A stretch of DNA of 32,306 bases from Flavobacteriales bacterium UBA5081 (GTDB lineage Bacteria > Bacteroidota > Bacteroidia > Flavobacteriales_E > Vicingaceae). Positions within the stretch are counted from its first letter, which is position 1, and the number at the start of each line of letters is the position of its first letter. Below, piece after piece: positions 24,301 through 32,306 of the stretch. The position numbers and the translations under genes were made by a program. A model generated the notes under the pieces. That model saw only the letters and a program-made list of their open reading frames with translations, was not told the origin of the DNA and did not search any database. The stretch is from positions 1 to 32,306 of the forward strand of contig DIAJ01000038.1 in assembly GCA_002415785.1 (NCBI GenBank), written 5' to 3'.

Positions 24301-27300
24301 GAATTTCATAAACCCTATTAATGCTAACTCCACCACCGGGACTTATGGTTTGTCGATTTCTTGTTTGTTTTGCATCAATTAATTTCTGAAATGCCAAATC
24401 AATTTCATTGGCACTTGGCCAAACCTGCCGCGGAGAGTTTTGTCCGGGCTGTGTTACTGTTAAGGGAACTTCGTATTCATAATAGTTATTCTCAAAATCT
24501 GTTCCCAAACGCAAAACCAAAGAAACATCACCATCGTTCAGCACCTCAGCTTGATTTCCGGCTTCAGCATGAGAAAACATTTTTAATGTATTGTACTGAC
24601 GAATATCTAAGTTCAAATAACGGAAAGCAAACTTGGTATAACCATCTTGCAAATCACAAACATCCAACTCCAACGATTGCTCATTTAGCTGACGTAAATT
24701 CGTTGTACCAAAGTCAATTTCACGCTCAATATCCGGTGGAATGGTGTAATTAATCGGCACGCGATTGGCGTTTTCCTCTAAGTTCACCGCTCCAATATTA
24801 AAAGTAGTTGCTCCCGGCTCATTTCCATGTGTATCACCAGGCGGCAAATCTTCTCCGGTATACCTTCTCCATTCACCACGCACCAATCCTAATCGAGCAA
24901 AACGCACAACTACTTCTTCGTTAAAGCCCTTCATAAACATCCGCATAAAACGAATAGATTTAAAGTCGCGAATGTTTCCAACCACTTTTTCCGGTTCTCT
25001 AATTGGGATCTTAAACTGATACCAATTCACTTCTTTGGTTCTGCCATTTACTGTTTTAGTTGCTCGAACAACATCCGTAATATAATTTGCTCCAACATTC
25101 CCAGGTTGCAATAAATCAGGTGATAGCTTTACTTTGTATTGGTAATAGCTTTCTGTTCTATCCAAGTTAAAGTTTCTGTTAACATCCTCCACATCGGGCA
25201 ATGTAGTAGCTGCTGTTGGGTAGTCTTCCGGCGACTGCTCAGCAGTTGGAGAGTTTCCTTCATGTCCGTTAAACATTTTATAACGCTCCAAAATAGAAAG
25301 CTGCTGATTGTCGTAATCACTGCCTCGATAATAATGATAATTGTCTGAAGAAGGGTCGTTAAAGAAATTAGTAAAGGCATTTGGTGCCAAAATATTGGAA
25401 AGCGTATCTAAATAATCTTGGAAAAAACCTTGTTCTTGATTATCCGACAAACCATCTAAACCAATATCTTGAAACTGTCTGGACTGTGGATTAAAATCGA
25501 AGGCATTTACAACTGATTGTATCGTTGGAATTCTACCCCAAATCACCTCGGCGGTGTTATTGTCTGAGCCATCTACCGGAAAGCCATTTTCAAAACTTTT
25601 TCTACCATCCTTCAAAATATCTTCAGAAATTGAACCAATGTTAAAATATAAATCACCCCCGCTGTGGTTGGGGTTTCCATCTTGCTCATTAAATGGATCC
25701 ATTATCCAAAACTGAATGTATTCCACATTGGACGCCTCAAAGTCACTCGATTGGATTTCACGCATAATTCCACCCCATCGCTCTTGAGGCTCTCTTAATG
25801 TTCCATCGGGATTTAAACCGGCAGAGTAGGCACTACCGCTAGTTTCATAGTTGTAAGGTCCTCTTTCTCTAGGATAAAATGCCAAATCTAAGGTGGGTAA
25901 ATTGTTAATCAACCCCGGATCAGGATCTTTATTGGGAAAAACTTCCGTTTCTAAAATTTCTCTTGAAAAGTTATTCGCCTGACTTTCTGAATCTCTTATG
26001 TGATTTGGCGTCCTGCTATCGTTCCTAAAGAATAAGGGATCAATGGTATACCAGGACAAATGTGCTCTATTATAACCATAAGCTAAATTATCATTAAGGT
26101 TTCCTTCCGGAAATAAATCATCTTGACCCTGCGGAGTACTTGCTAAATACCATGCATTCGATGAGCGAATGTCAATTACCGTTTGGCTGCCTTCAAAATC
26201 GTCGATATAGGCGATTCCACTTTTTGAAATGGCGCGTGAATTTCCCGGAAAGAGTCGAGCTGCCTCGCCGGTAACAGTTATAGTGGATTTTTCTTTCGTA
26301 GAATAAAAAGGCAATAAATCAACAGCTCTACTTATTTGTGGAACCTCTGATCGGAAGCTACCATCTACACCAACAACGGTGTTTGAAATTGGCTCGTCAC
26401 CAATATTAATTTTTCTAGTCAGCGGGCGCTCTGTAAGATTTAATACCGTTGCTCCCACATTAATATCATCTGAAACTCTATAGTCGAAACGCGAACCTAA
26501 AAGTGTTTTCGTTTGCACATTAAACAAAGAATTACTCCCCAAGCTGACCTTAATCGGTTGCCCGGAAGCCAAAATACCTTCGTTTAATATTTTCACTCTA
26601 CCTAAATTATAATCAACCGTATAATCAACATTTTCCTGCAATCGAGCTCCTCCTGCCGTCACAGTTACCGAACCTTCCGGAATGTTAAAAGAGTTAAGAT
26701 TAATTTCTGAACCTGAACTCGATTGATAACGACCTTTAAAAGTATACCTGTTGTGGTCAACATCTTGCTGAGCAAGCACTTTTGTGGTTGTGTAAAGCGA
26801 ATCAAAAGCGTATTTTGCCGCTAAAGTAGGGTTGTTAAACTGCTCCTTTAGGTAATCACCAAAGGGCTCGAGGACGGGAAAGTAAATTCGACCGTTTTGC
26901 GGATTGATGGTTATGTTAGGCAAAAAGTCAAAAACCCCATCTGGCTGAGGCTGATTTGTCACCGTCACTCGATCTAAGCCCAATGTGTTGATTAATGGCA
27001 TGGATTGATTTGGCCCTTCCGGAAAATAGGGAATTTCAACTCCGGTTTCAGGATTTAAATACCAAATCTGTAATTCAAAATTTTCTTCACTTACGTTAAA
27101 AGCATCAAGAGAGTACACGTTTTTCATCATTAAATCCCAACTTGGCAAAGTAGGATCAATAATTGTTCCTTTTAGCAACTTAAGGTATACTGCATTCTGT
27201 CCATCGATTCCATCTGTTGAAAGTTCACCAACTTGATAAACTTGTCCGTTGTAGGTATAGCGATATGCAACAGCCAGTACATCTTGCGGATTTAGTGTTC

Positions 27301-28699
27301 GGTTTAATGAAATATAGCCCAGTTCAGTATTTAAGGTATACTCATTGGGGCTCAACATTACGGCATTTTCAAGGCGTTCGTAGTCAGTTCCGGAAACCAT
27401 TCCCTGCGCTTGTAATACCTGATCAGAATTGTTGAAATTTCTAATTACCTCTGCTTGACCAAAACCCCCGGTTAGGTTAGCATAAAGATCATTGGCATTA
27501 TTATCAGCTACCCTAACTGAAGGGTCACGATTTACGATATTGGGGTTTAAAATTCTACGATCAGAACCTAAATCGGTAAAAGCTAGAATATTTCTCGTAT
27601 TGTTGAAGTTTCCTTGAGTATTTGTAATATAAACCTCAACTGCTGTAATATTTATTCTGGAAATAACACGTGGTGGTTCAGATAAATTTGTCTCATAGCT
27701 CTCTCTAAACAAATGAGATAAAAAGTAGTGTTTATTGTCTTCGTACTCTGCCGCCGACTTTTCAAACTCCTGAACTTGAGCTCCACCACTTACGTTGATT
27801 TCTTTCTTCTCCCCTTTTTCCTGAGAAAAAATTGAAGTAACTCTTAGGCGACCAAATTGAAGTTCTGTTTTTACACCAAAGAGCGTTTGGCTACCGGTAA
27901 TTAGAGAGCTCTGAAGCGGCATGGAAACGTTACCTGCCTCAATTTTTTGGATAATCTCATCTTCATAACCTGTATATTCAAGCTTGGTTTGGTTCTCAAA
28001 ATCAAAAGTAGCTTCCGTATTGTAATTGGTTTGAATTTTCATTTTCTCCCCAATATTTCCAATTACATTTAATTGAATTTTTTGATCAAAATCGAAGGTA
28101 CTTGTTCTTCTTTGCCTTTCGGGAAGAATTGGATTATCTCTACGAGCTACGTTTACACCAAAAGAGAGTTCAGCAGAGCCCTGGGGACGAATATCAATGG
28201 TATTCCCCCCAAAAATTCGATCAAAGAGCTTTCCTTTTACATTTAACTGAGGTCGAAAACCTTCAGACTCATTGAGCGTTTGAGCTGCTGCTTTAGAGCG
28301 CCAAAAATCTCGCTGACTTTTAGCCATATCGTACTCTAGATACTCTTCCAGACTCATGTAAGAGGGGCTACGGTAATTGTCGTCGCCCATTTTTTGGTAA
28401 TAATTGTACTGACCACTTTCCGGATCGTACTGAAACTCTTTATTCACATTTTTGGGGTCGGATAAGTAAAGCGGACTACCTCCTTGATTTAATCCTTCAT
28501 TGCTATTATCATCAAAAGGAAAAATTAAATCTATGTCAGCAGAATCATCTTCTGTGGAGTCGGGTATGGCCATATAATACGCAGGAAGCTCAACGACGGG
28601 CAGTTCATTTTTATTGAACGCCACCATTGAGCCGACAAATGTCCCCATCAGACCAAGTGGGAGAACCAGCCTGCTTATATGCCTTTTCTTAAATACCAA
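21317..28699 (-). CDS. sprA: SprA, T9SS outer-membrane translocon (gliding motility/secretion)
   Basis: The giant outer-membrane channel through which folded T9SS cargo leaves the periplasm. In Flavobacterium its structure is a single-chain 36-strand barrel. At 2460 residues it is in the usual size range (about 2300-2500). A basic start and hydrophobic stretch (KKRHISR then LVLPLGLMGTFVGSMVAF) form the signal peptide. The N-terminal YLSDPKN region, QLNVIGNIGEKMKIQTNYN with QTKLEYTGYEDEII, and the GSRFDYRVSDDINVGATVLNL and GIAYIDDFEGSQ motifs are typical, as are the barrel repeats down to GISLRFTLSQ. Residues about 1929-1993 are an almost pure Glu/Lys tract. The frame opens with TTG; no ATG is available before the signal peptide, so TTG (or another near-cognate codon nearby) is the start. 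It lies 17 bases after ruvA. The two T9SS cargo genes in the window are plausible clients. Confidence 0.95.
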   Translation of the reverse strand: MVFKKRHISRLVLPLGLMGTFVGSMVAFNKNELPVVELPAYYMAIPDSTEDDSADIDLIFPFDDNSNEGLNQGGSPLYLSDPKNVNKEFQYDPESGQYNYYQKMGDDNYRSPSYMSLEEYLEYDMAKSQRDFWRSKAAAQTLNESEGFRPQLNVKGKLFDRIFGGNTIDIRPQGSAELSFGVNVARRDNPILPERQRRTSTFDFDQKIQLNVIGNIGEKMKIQTNYNTEATFDFENQTKLEYTGYEDEIIQKIEAGNVSMPLQSSLITGSQTLFGVKTELQFGRLRVTSIFSQEKGEKKEINVSGGAQVQEFEKSAAEYEDNKHYFLSHLFRESYETNLSEPPRVISRINITAVEVYITNTQGNFNNTRNILAFTDLGSDRRILNPNIVNRDPSVRVADNNANDLYANLTGGFGQAEVIRNFNNSDQVLQAQGMVSGTDYERLENAVMLSPNEYTLNTELGYISLNRTLNPQDVLAVAYRYTYNGQVYQVGELSTDGIDGQNAVYLKLLKGTIIDPTLPSWDLMMKNVYSLDAFNVSEENFELQIWYLNPETGVEIPYFPEGPNQSMPLINTLGLDRVTVTNQPQPDGVFDFLPNITINPQNGRIYFPVLEPFGDYLKEQFNNPTLAAKYAFDSLYTTTKVLAQQDVDHNRYTFKGRYQSSSGSEINLNSFNIPEGSVTVTAGGARLQENVDYTVDYNLGRVKILNEGILASGQPIKVSLGSNSLFNVQTKTLLGSRFDYRVSDDINVGATVLNLTERPLTRKINIGDEPISNTVVGVDGSFRSEVPQISRAVDLLPFYSTKEKSTITVTGEAARLFPGNSRAISKSGIAYIDDFEGSQTVIDIRSSNAWYLASTPQGQDDLFPEGNLNDNLAYGYNRAHLSWYTIDPLFFRNDSRTPNHIRDSESQANNFSREILETEVFPNKDPDPGLINNLPTLDLAFYPRERGPYNYETSGSAYSAGLNPDGTLREPQERWGGIMREIQSSDFEASNVEYIQFWIMDPFNEQDGNPNHSGGDLYFNIGSISEDILKDGRKSFENGFPVDGSDNNTAEVIWGRIPTIQSVVNAFDFNPQSRQFQDIGLDGLSDNQEQGFFQDYLDTLSNILAPNAFTNFFNDPSSDNYHYYRGSDYDNQQLSILERYKMFNGHEGNSPTAEQSPEDYPTAATTLPDVEDVNRNFNLDRTESYYQYKVKLSPDLLQPGNVGANYITDVVRATKTVNGRTKEVNWYQFKIPIREPEKVVGNIRDFKSIRFMRMFMKGFNEEVVVRFARLGLVRGEWRRYTGEDLPPGDTHGNEPGATTFNIGAVNLEENANRVPINYTIPPDIEREIDFGTTNLRQLNEQSLELDVCDLQDGYTKFAFRYLNLDIRQYNTLKMFSHAEAGNQAEVLNDGDVSLVLRLGTDFENNYYEYEVPLTVTQPGQNSPRQVWPSANEIDLAFQKLIDAKQTRNRQTISPGGGVSINRVYEIPDGKNLIRIKGNPNLAEVQVIMIGVRNRRGGPGNPNDDGLAKCAKVWANELRLSDFNNKGGWAAQARMTAQVADLGTVNLSGSMSTPGWGSLEQKLNERQRETRQQYDLSASLDLAKFLPDEANVSIPMYYSISESVVRPEFNPLDPDVKLNEFLNSDEFTSDYKDSIRKITDDYTRRRSVNFTNVRKLPGPNKKKSNFYDVENFAFTYAYSEVFNRNITTKFDRLKTYRGAINYSFSGKKNSIEPFKEVEFFKKNQAFKFIQDFNFNLMPSQISIQNQFDRSYHERQARNITTSSASSFVFESPPFYQKSFDWARIYTIRHNFTESLTFNFNASNRALISEPDGKVDRDDEESYDRFKREVWQNVQRFGDNTNYNHNFDLNYSIPFSKLPGLDFMNGSARYAATYAWDLVGNPQLDQNLGSNIRNSQTKGGQLTMNMDVLYNKFQYVKDLKNPQIDNRYNYKTPEELAEEKRKEEEKKRKKEERKAKKEGEGEGEEKQEEAQPKKANNGEQKPKEELAEEEEDSLMTKKFILQRYLMDNAIWAIMSLKSVSLNYNETQGTVLPNFGKTPNLVGMSNDWKAPGWGFVAGFQEPEDDYLYRALEEGWLIEDIFVSGDFNKTYSKQLNIRATIRPIDGLRIQLEASQNETQNVSRYFFWDDSLEVPKYNLDAPPIVSGSYSVSFLSFNTSFIDDDDQTFDNPVFQKMRENRSIISQRLGERNINSVTRGEFAEGYGSTSQEVLLYSFLSAYSDTDPNDVTIGDFTKILPMPNWNVTYDGLSKIPFFKRYFKSITLNHRYRSTFSVGSYTRNPNYETLNGDPIVKDQNENFITDRQLTTASIVESFSPLINVDMTWNNSLITRLEMRQDRNLSLSFNNNQITEVKGKEYIIGLGYRVQNLKLPFKVGKVERASDLDLRADISMRDNRTVIRRIVENRNELTAGQRIFSIKFTADYRFSNRLNLRLFYDRVANTPLISTTFPTANTNAGISLRFTLSQ

Positions 28700-28716
28700 A
28701 TTAAAATGCGAGCCCC

Positions 28717-29298
28717 CTACAGCCCCTTCAATGCATACTTAATTAATTCTTCTACAGAGTAATCACTCTTCGACTTCAACAGTTTTTTAAGGGCATTTTC
28801 CGCCTGATTTTTGCTAAAGCCTAACATAACCAGGGCTGATAACGCTTCTTCTTTTACAGTATTGTCCTGAGGTGAAGAAATTTCTAAATCGATGTTTTCT
28901 TTTGCTACTTTATCTTTTAAATCAATAATGATTCGCTGAGCAGATTTTGGACCAATTCCTTTTACAGCTTTAAACCATGCTGCATTACCACTTAAAATAG
29001 CTTCTTGAATTTCAGTAGGATCTCCGGCCGACAAAACCATTAAAGCAGTTGCTGCTCCAACCCCGGAAACGGAAATTAGCAATTGAAAAAGTCTTTTCTC
29101 AGCCATGCTGGAAAATCCATACAACAGTTGAGCATCTTCGCGAACAACAAATTGAGTTAATAATTTACAAGCCTCTCCCTCCGGAATTTGACTGTAAGTA
29201 TTTAGCGAAATATTGAGCTGATAGCCTACGCCATTGCACTCTATCACTACATAAGTGGGCGTTTTCTCAACTAGTCTTCCATTAATGTGTGCAATCAT
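28717..29298 (-). CDS. ruvA: Holliday junction branch migration protein RuvA
   Basis: The junction-recognition subunit of the RuvAB branch-migration complex. It has 193 residues, normal length. The N-terminal OB fold is at 1-65 (MIAHINGRLVEKTPTYVVIE, ending QLLYGF). Two helix-hairpin-helix motifs follow: VSGVGAATALMVLS at about 77-90 and VKGIGPKSAQRIIIDLKDK at about 112-130. After an acidic linker, the small C-terminal domain that contacts RuvB (EEALSALVMLGFSKNQAENAL) completes the protein. It lies 5 bases downstream of maeB and 17 upstream of sprA, in one transcription unit. I recall this ruvA-sprA adjacency as common in Bacteroidota. Confidence 0.96.
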   Translation of the reverse strand: MIAHINGRLVEKTPTYVVIECNGVGYQLNISLNTYSQIPEGEACKLLTQFVVREDAQLLYGFSSMAEKRLFQLLISVSGVGAATALMVLSAGDPTEIQEAILSGNAAWFKAVKGIGPKSAQRIIIDLKDKVAKENIDLEISSPQDNTVKEEALSALVMLGFSKNQAENALKKLLKSKSDYSVEELIKYALKGL

Positions 29299-29303
29299 TT
29301 GAT

Positions 29304-31574
29304 TTACTTTCTGGTTTGTGCATCTACAGCTGCAATAGTAGCCATATTTACGATTTCTCTAACACTACTTCCCAATTGTAAAATGTGTACCGGTTTTTTC
29401 AAACCTAAAAGTACCGGACCAATAGCTTCTAATTCTCCCATTTCTTGCACTAATTTGTATGCTATGTTTCCGGCAGAAAGGTTAGGAAAGATTAAGACAT
29501 TTACTTTCTTATTGACCAATTTAGAAAATGGGAACTTTTCTTTCATTAAGTCTTTGCTCAGGGCAAAATTGGCTTGAAGTTCTCCATCAACCACTAATTT
29601 TGGATGCTTTTCATGCAGTATTTTTACTGCGTCGCTCACCTTTTTAGTTTGTTCAAACTCCGAAGAACCAAAGTTGGCAAAAGACAACATGGCTATTCTC
29701 GGCTTAATCTTCATTCGCTCTACCGACTTTGCTGTTAAAACTGCTATATCAGCTAAGTCTTGAGCAGTTGGCTCAACATTTATGGTCGTATCTGCAAAAA
29801 ATACCGGTCCGTTTTTAGTGATAACAATGTACATTCCGGCAATTCTACTCACCCCTTTTTCTGTGCCTATAATTTGCAAAGCCGGACGAATGGTTTCCGG
29901 ATAATTACGAGTGATTCCGCTAATAAAAGCATCCGCATCTCCTTGGTTTACCATCATGGCACCAAAGTGGTTTCTATCTCGCATTTTTTGACGAGCTTCA
30001 AACTGGGTGATTCCTCTACGCTGACGTTTTTCAAATAAAACATCTCCATACTCATAGCGCTTATCTTGCCAAGACTCTTCTTTTGGATCAATGATTTTAA
30101 CCCCTTCTAAATCGAGTCCATATTCTTCCATTAAAGCCTGAATTCGCTTGTGATTCCCGAGTAAAATAGGCATCGCTATTTCCTCGTCTCTCACCACCTG
30201 AGCCGCTCTTAACACTTTGTAATTATCTGCCTCAGCAAACACCACACGCTGTAGTTTTCTTCGAGCGCGCTCCGTCATATTTTTAATTAACTTGATATCT
30301 AAACCAAGTCTTGTACTCAATTCCATTTTGTATTTCGCCCAGTCTTCAATGGGTTTCTGAGCTACTCCTGAATCAATTGCAGCTTTAGCTACCGCAGGAG
30401 CAATAGCCATTAGCAAGCGCGGATCCATTGGCTTTGGAATTAAAAAATCTCTACCAAAGCTCAAATTTCTTGAGCTGTAAGCCTCATTAACTTCTTCCGG
30501 CACAGGCTCTTTAGCAATTTTAGCAATGGCTTTTACTGCAGCCAGCTTCATTTCCTCATTAATGGTAGTTGCTCTTACATCCAAAGCACCTCTAAAAATA
30601 AAAGGAAAGCCCAGTACATTGTTTACCTGATTAGGATGATCGGAACGTCCGGTTGCCATAATAATGTCTTTACGAACACTCATCGCTTCATCATAAGGGA
30701 TTTCAGGATCAGGGTTTGCTAAGGCAAAAACAATCGGGTTTTCCGCCATGCTTTTCACCATTTTTTTCGACAAAATGTTTCCTCTTGAAAGTCCCAAGAA
30801 AACATCTGCATCTTTAATGGCATCCTCTAATTGGTTAAAATCTCTATTCGTAGCAAAAGCTTGTTTGTACTCATTTAAATCGTTGCGATCAGAACGAATA
30901 ACTCCTTTACTATCGAGCATTATAATGTTGCTTTTCCTTGCTCCTAAAGCCACGTATAAATTTATACAGGCCATAGCAGACGCACCGGCACCATTTACAA
31001 CTATTCGAATGTCTTCTATTTTCTTTTCTGCCAATTCAAGTGCATTCAACAAAGCTGCAGCGGAAATAATTGCTGTTCCGTGCTGGTCATCATGCATCAC
31101 CGGAATATCTAACTCCTCTTTCAATCGCTTTTCAATTTCAAAGCATTCCGGAGCTTTTATATCTTCCAGATTTATCCCTCCAAAAGTTGGAGCAATCGCC
31201 TTAACAGTATTTACAAATGCATCAACATCTTTATTGTCAACTTCAATATCAAAAACATCAATGTCTGCAAAAATCTTAAATAGCAAACCTTTGCCCTCCA
31301 TAACCGGCTTAGAGGCTTCCGGGCCGATATCTCCCAAACCAAGAACAGCAGTTCCGTTGGATATAACTGCCACTAAGTTCCCCTTAGCTGTATACTTGTA
31401 TGCTAACTCTTTCTCTTCAGCAATTTTTTTACAAGGCTCAGCCACTCCGGGGGAATAGGCTAATGCCAAATCTCTTTGTGAACTGTAAGGTTTAGTTGGT
31501 TTAATTTCAATCTTTCCCGGTTTTCCTTCCGAGTGATAATCTAATGCTTCAATCTGCCGTCTCTTATCCGCCAT
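29304..31574 (-). CDS. maeB: NADP-dependent malic enzyme with C-terminal phosphotransacetylase-like domain
   Basis: Oxidatively decarboxylates malate to pyruvate with NADP, giving NADPH for biosynthesis. With the ATG at 31574 it has 756 residues, the length of MaeB-type enzymes. The malic domain (about 1-160) has LALAYSPGVAEPCKKI, NGTAVLGLGDIGPEASKPV and HDDQHGTAI. The NAD-binding domain (about 160-410) has VVNGAGASAMACINL and FALANPDPEIP. Residues about 425-756 are a phosphotransacetylase-like domain (VFAEADNYKVLRAA, QGDADAFISGITRNYPETIRP, VLIFPNLSAGNIAYKLVQ), known in this family to bind acetyl-CoA as an inhibitor rather than to catalyse. The frame extends to a non-ATG codon at 31628, but homologs begin near MADKRRQ. 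It heads the run to tonB. Confidence 0.95.
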   Translation of the reverse strand: MADKRRQIEALDYHSEGKPGKIEIKPTKPYSSQRDLALAYSPGVAEPCKKIAEEKELAYKYTAKGNLVAVISNGTAVLGLGDIGPEASKPVMEGKGLLFKIFADIDVFDIEVDNKDVDAFVNTVKAIAPTFGGINLEDIKAPECFEIEKRLKEELDIPVMHDDQHGTAIISAAALLNALELAEKKIEDIRIVVNGAGASAMACINLYVALGARKSNIIMLDSKGVIRSDRNDLNEYKQAFATNRDFNQLEDAIKDADVFLGLSRGNILSKKMVKSMAENPIVFALANPDPEIPYDEAMSVRKDIIMATGRSDHPNQVNNVLGFPFIFRGALDVRATTINEEMKLAAVKAIAKIAKEPVPEEVNEAYSSRNLSFGRDFLIPKPMDPRLLMAIAPAVAKAAIDSGVAQKPIEDWAKYKMELSTRLGLDIKLIKNMTERARRKLQRVVFAEADNYKVLRAAQVVRDEEIAMPILLGNHKRIQALMEEYGLDLEGVKIIDPKEESWQDKRYEYGDVLFEKRQRRGITQFEARQKMRDRNHFGAMMVNQGDADAFISGITRNYPETIRPALQIIGTEKGVSRIAGMYIVITKNGPVFFADTTINVEPTAQDLADIAVLTAKSVERMKIKPRIAMLSFANFGSSEFEQTKKVSDAVKILHEKHPKLVVDGELQANFALSKDLMKEKFPFSKLVNKKVNVLIFPNLSAGNIAYKLVQEMGELEAIGPVLLGLKKPVHILQLGSSVREIVNMATIAAVDAQTRK

Positions 31575-31654
31575 ATCATTAATTTTAGGGTTGATAAAAG
31601 TAAGCAATAAGCAGGGCAAATAAAACAAGCAAATTGGGCAAAAAATAGAAAATA

Positions 31655-32293
31655 ATGAGTGACAAAAAGAAAAAGCTTCTTGTCTTTTCCGGTGCAGGGG
31701 TTAGCGCAGAAAGTGGGTTAAAAACGTTTAGAGATCAAGGTGGATTATGGGAGGATTATGACATTTCAGAAGTGGCAACACCTCAAGCATGGCAAGCAAA
31801 CCGTGATTTAGTTCTAAAGTTTTACAATATGAGAAGAAAACAACTTCTTAATGCTAAACCAAATGCGGCTCACAAAGCCATAGCCGAATTAGAAAACTAT
31901 TTTGATGTGGAGGTGGTTACTCAAAATATTGACGACTTGCACGAAAGAGCCGGCTCTACAAAAGTAACTCATTTACATGGTGAACTAAGAAAAGTACAAA
32001 GTGAAAGATACCCTGATTTGGTTTACGATTTTGAAAAAGAAGAAATTGAAATTGGTGACTTATGTGAAAAAGGTCATCAACTTCGTCCGCATGTGGTGTG
32101 GTTTGGCGAAGCCGTACCGATGATGGAAAAAGCTTATGAGATTGCTTCAAATGCTGAACTATTTATAGTAGTTGGAACTTCGCTAAACGTTTACCCGGCT
32201 GCCGGCATAATCAACTTTGTGCCGAAAAATGCTAAATGTTGGCTAATTGACCCTAAAAGCAACGAATATCAACTACCCAAAAAGGGATCATGA
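31655..32293 (+). CDS. cobB: Sir2 family NAD-dependent protein deacylase (C-terminally short)
   Basis: A sirtuin that removes acyl groups from protein lysines using NAD. It has 212 residues against about 225-240 for most bacterial CobB. The NAD-binding GAGVSAESGLKTFRD is at 13-27, TQNIDDLHERAG at 89-100, the catalytic histidine is H108 in THLHGEL, and VGTSLNVYPAAG is at 173-184. Y57 and R60 (FYNMRR) match the Tyr/Arg pair that favours succinyl or malonyl substrates in class III sirtuins. Of the four zinc-site cysteines only one candidate remains (C137 in DLCEKG), so zinc is probably not bound. The frame ends KKGS then TGA, 13 bases before the window edge, where homologs continue for one more helix. 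It diverges from maeB. Confidence 0.92.
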   Translation: MSDKKKKLLVFSGAGVSAESGLKTFRDQGGLWEDYDISEVATPQAWQANRDLVLKFYNMRRKQLLNAKPNAAHKAIAELENYFDVEVVTQNIDDLHERAGSTKVTHLHGELRKVQSERYPDLVYDFEKEEIEIGDLCEKGHQLRPHVVWFGEAVPMMEKAYEIASNAELFIVVGTSLNVYPAAGIINFVPKNAKCWLIDPKSNEYQLPKKGS

Positions 32294-32306
32294 CTAAAAC
32301 TTGTGT

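Noticed and set aside
30748..31458. 236-codon plus-strand open frame antisense to maeB
   Set aside because: It lies entirely within the conserved malic-enzyme coding region and its translation has no domain pattern; it is a shadow of maeB codon usage.
31575..31628. Upstream extension of maeB by 18 residues
   Set aside because: It begins at a non-ATG codon and adds a hydrophobic stretch foreign to cytoplasmic malic enzymes; the family-like start is the ATG at 31574.

Overview
The window is chromosomal DNA from a member of the Bacteroidota, most likely the order Flavobacteriales. The sequence shows this in several ways: a complete SprA (the outer-membrane channel of the type IX secretion system, T9SS), two proteins ending in a T9SS type A sorting domain, a Bacteroidota-style TonB, AT-rich DNA with few Shine-Dalgarno sites, and several exact matches to the Bacteroidota -7 promoter element TAnnTTTG upstream of genes. 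I see no phage, plasmid, insertion sequence, CRISPR array, tRNA or rRNA.

Layout. 1-5087 (minus strand): a perfect-palindrome terminator, a T9SS cargo protein and gcvP. 5236-11526 (plus strand): a UbiA-like membrane protein, then kynU-kmo (kynurenine branch of tryptophan catabolism) with an exported protein of unknown function translationally coupled to kmo, then a second T9SS cargo (PKD, SdrD-B-like and DUF11-like domains) closed by a strong hairpin terminator. 11591-12223 (minus): a metallo-beta-lactamase-fold hydrolase. 12318-17122 (plus): an apparent operon of a large envelope protein (protease-like domain without its HExxH, TolB-like propeller, outer-membrane barrel), a half-size TauE/SafE protein and an M20 amidohydrolase. 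This operon converges with, and overlaps by 17 bases, a coiled-coil lipoprotein gene. A divergent pair of -7 elements separates the lipoprotein from an orphan solute-binding protein.

18948-19758 is the only long gene-free stretch. It is a patchwork of pyrimidine-rich direct repeats, a 30-base repeat family with a GCGAAGC or GCGTAGC core, and several GC-richer hairpins. It ends in a bidirectional terminator.

19759-31574 (minus) is a tight gene run: maeB - ruvA - sprA - gcvH - vanZ-like - tonB. It mixes carbon metabolism, DNA repair, secretion and energy transduction. A sirtuin (cobB) diverges from maeB, lacks most of the zinc-site cysteines and stops short of the usual length at the window edge.

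Most genes are ordinary for this group. The points most worth a second look are the repeat patchwork, the catalytically degenerate envelope protein with its operon, the UbiA-like protein lacking the first aspartate motif, the zinc-less and shortened sirtuin, and two non-ATG starts that nearby promoter elements argue against.
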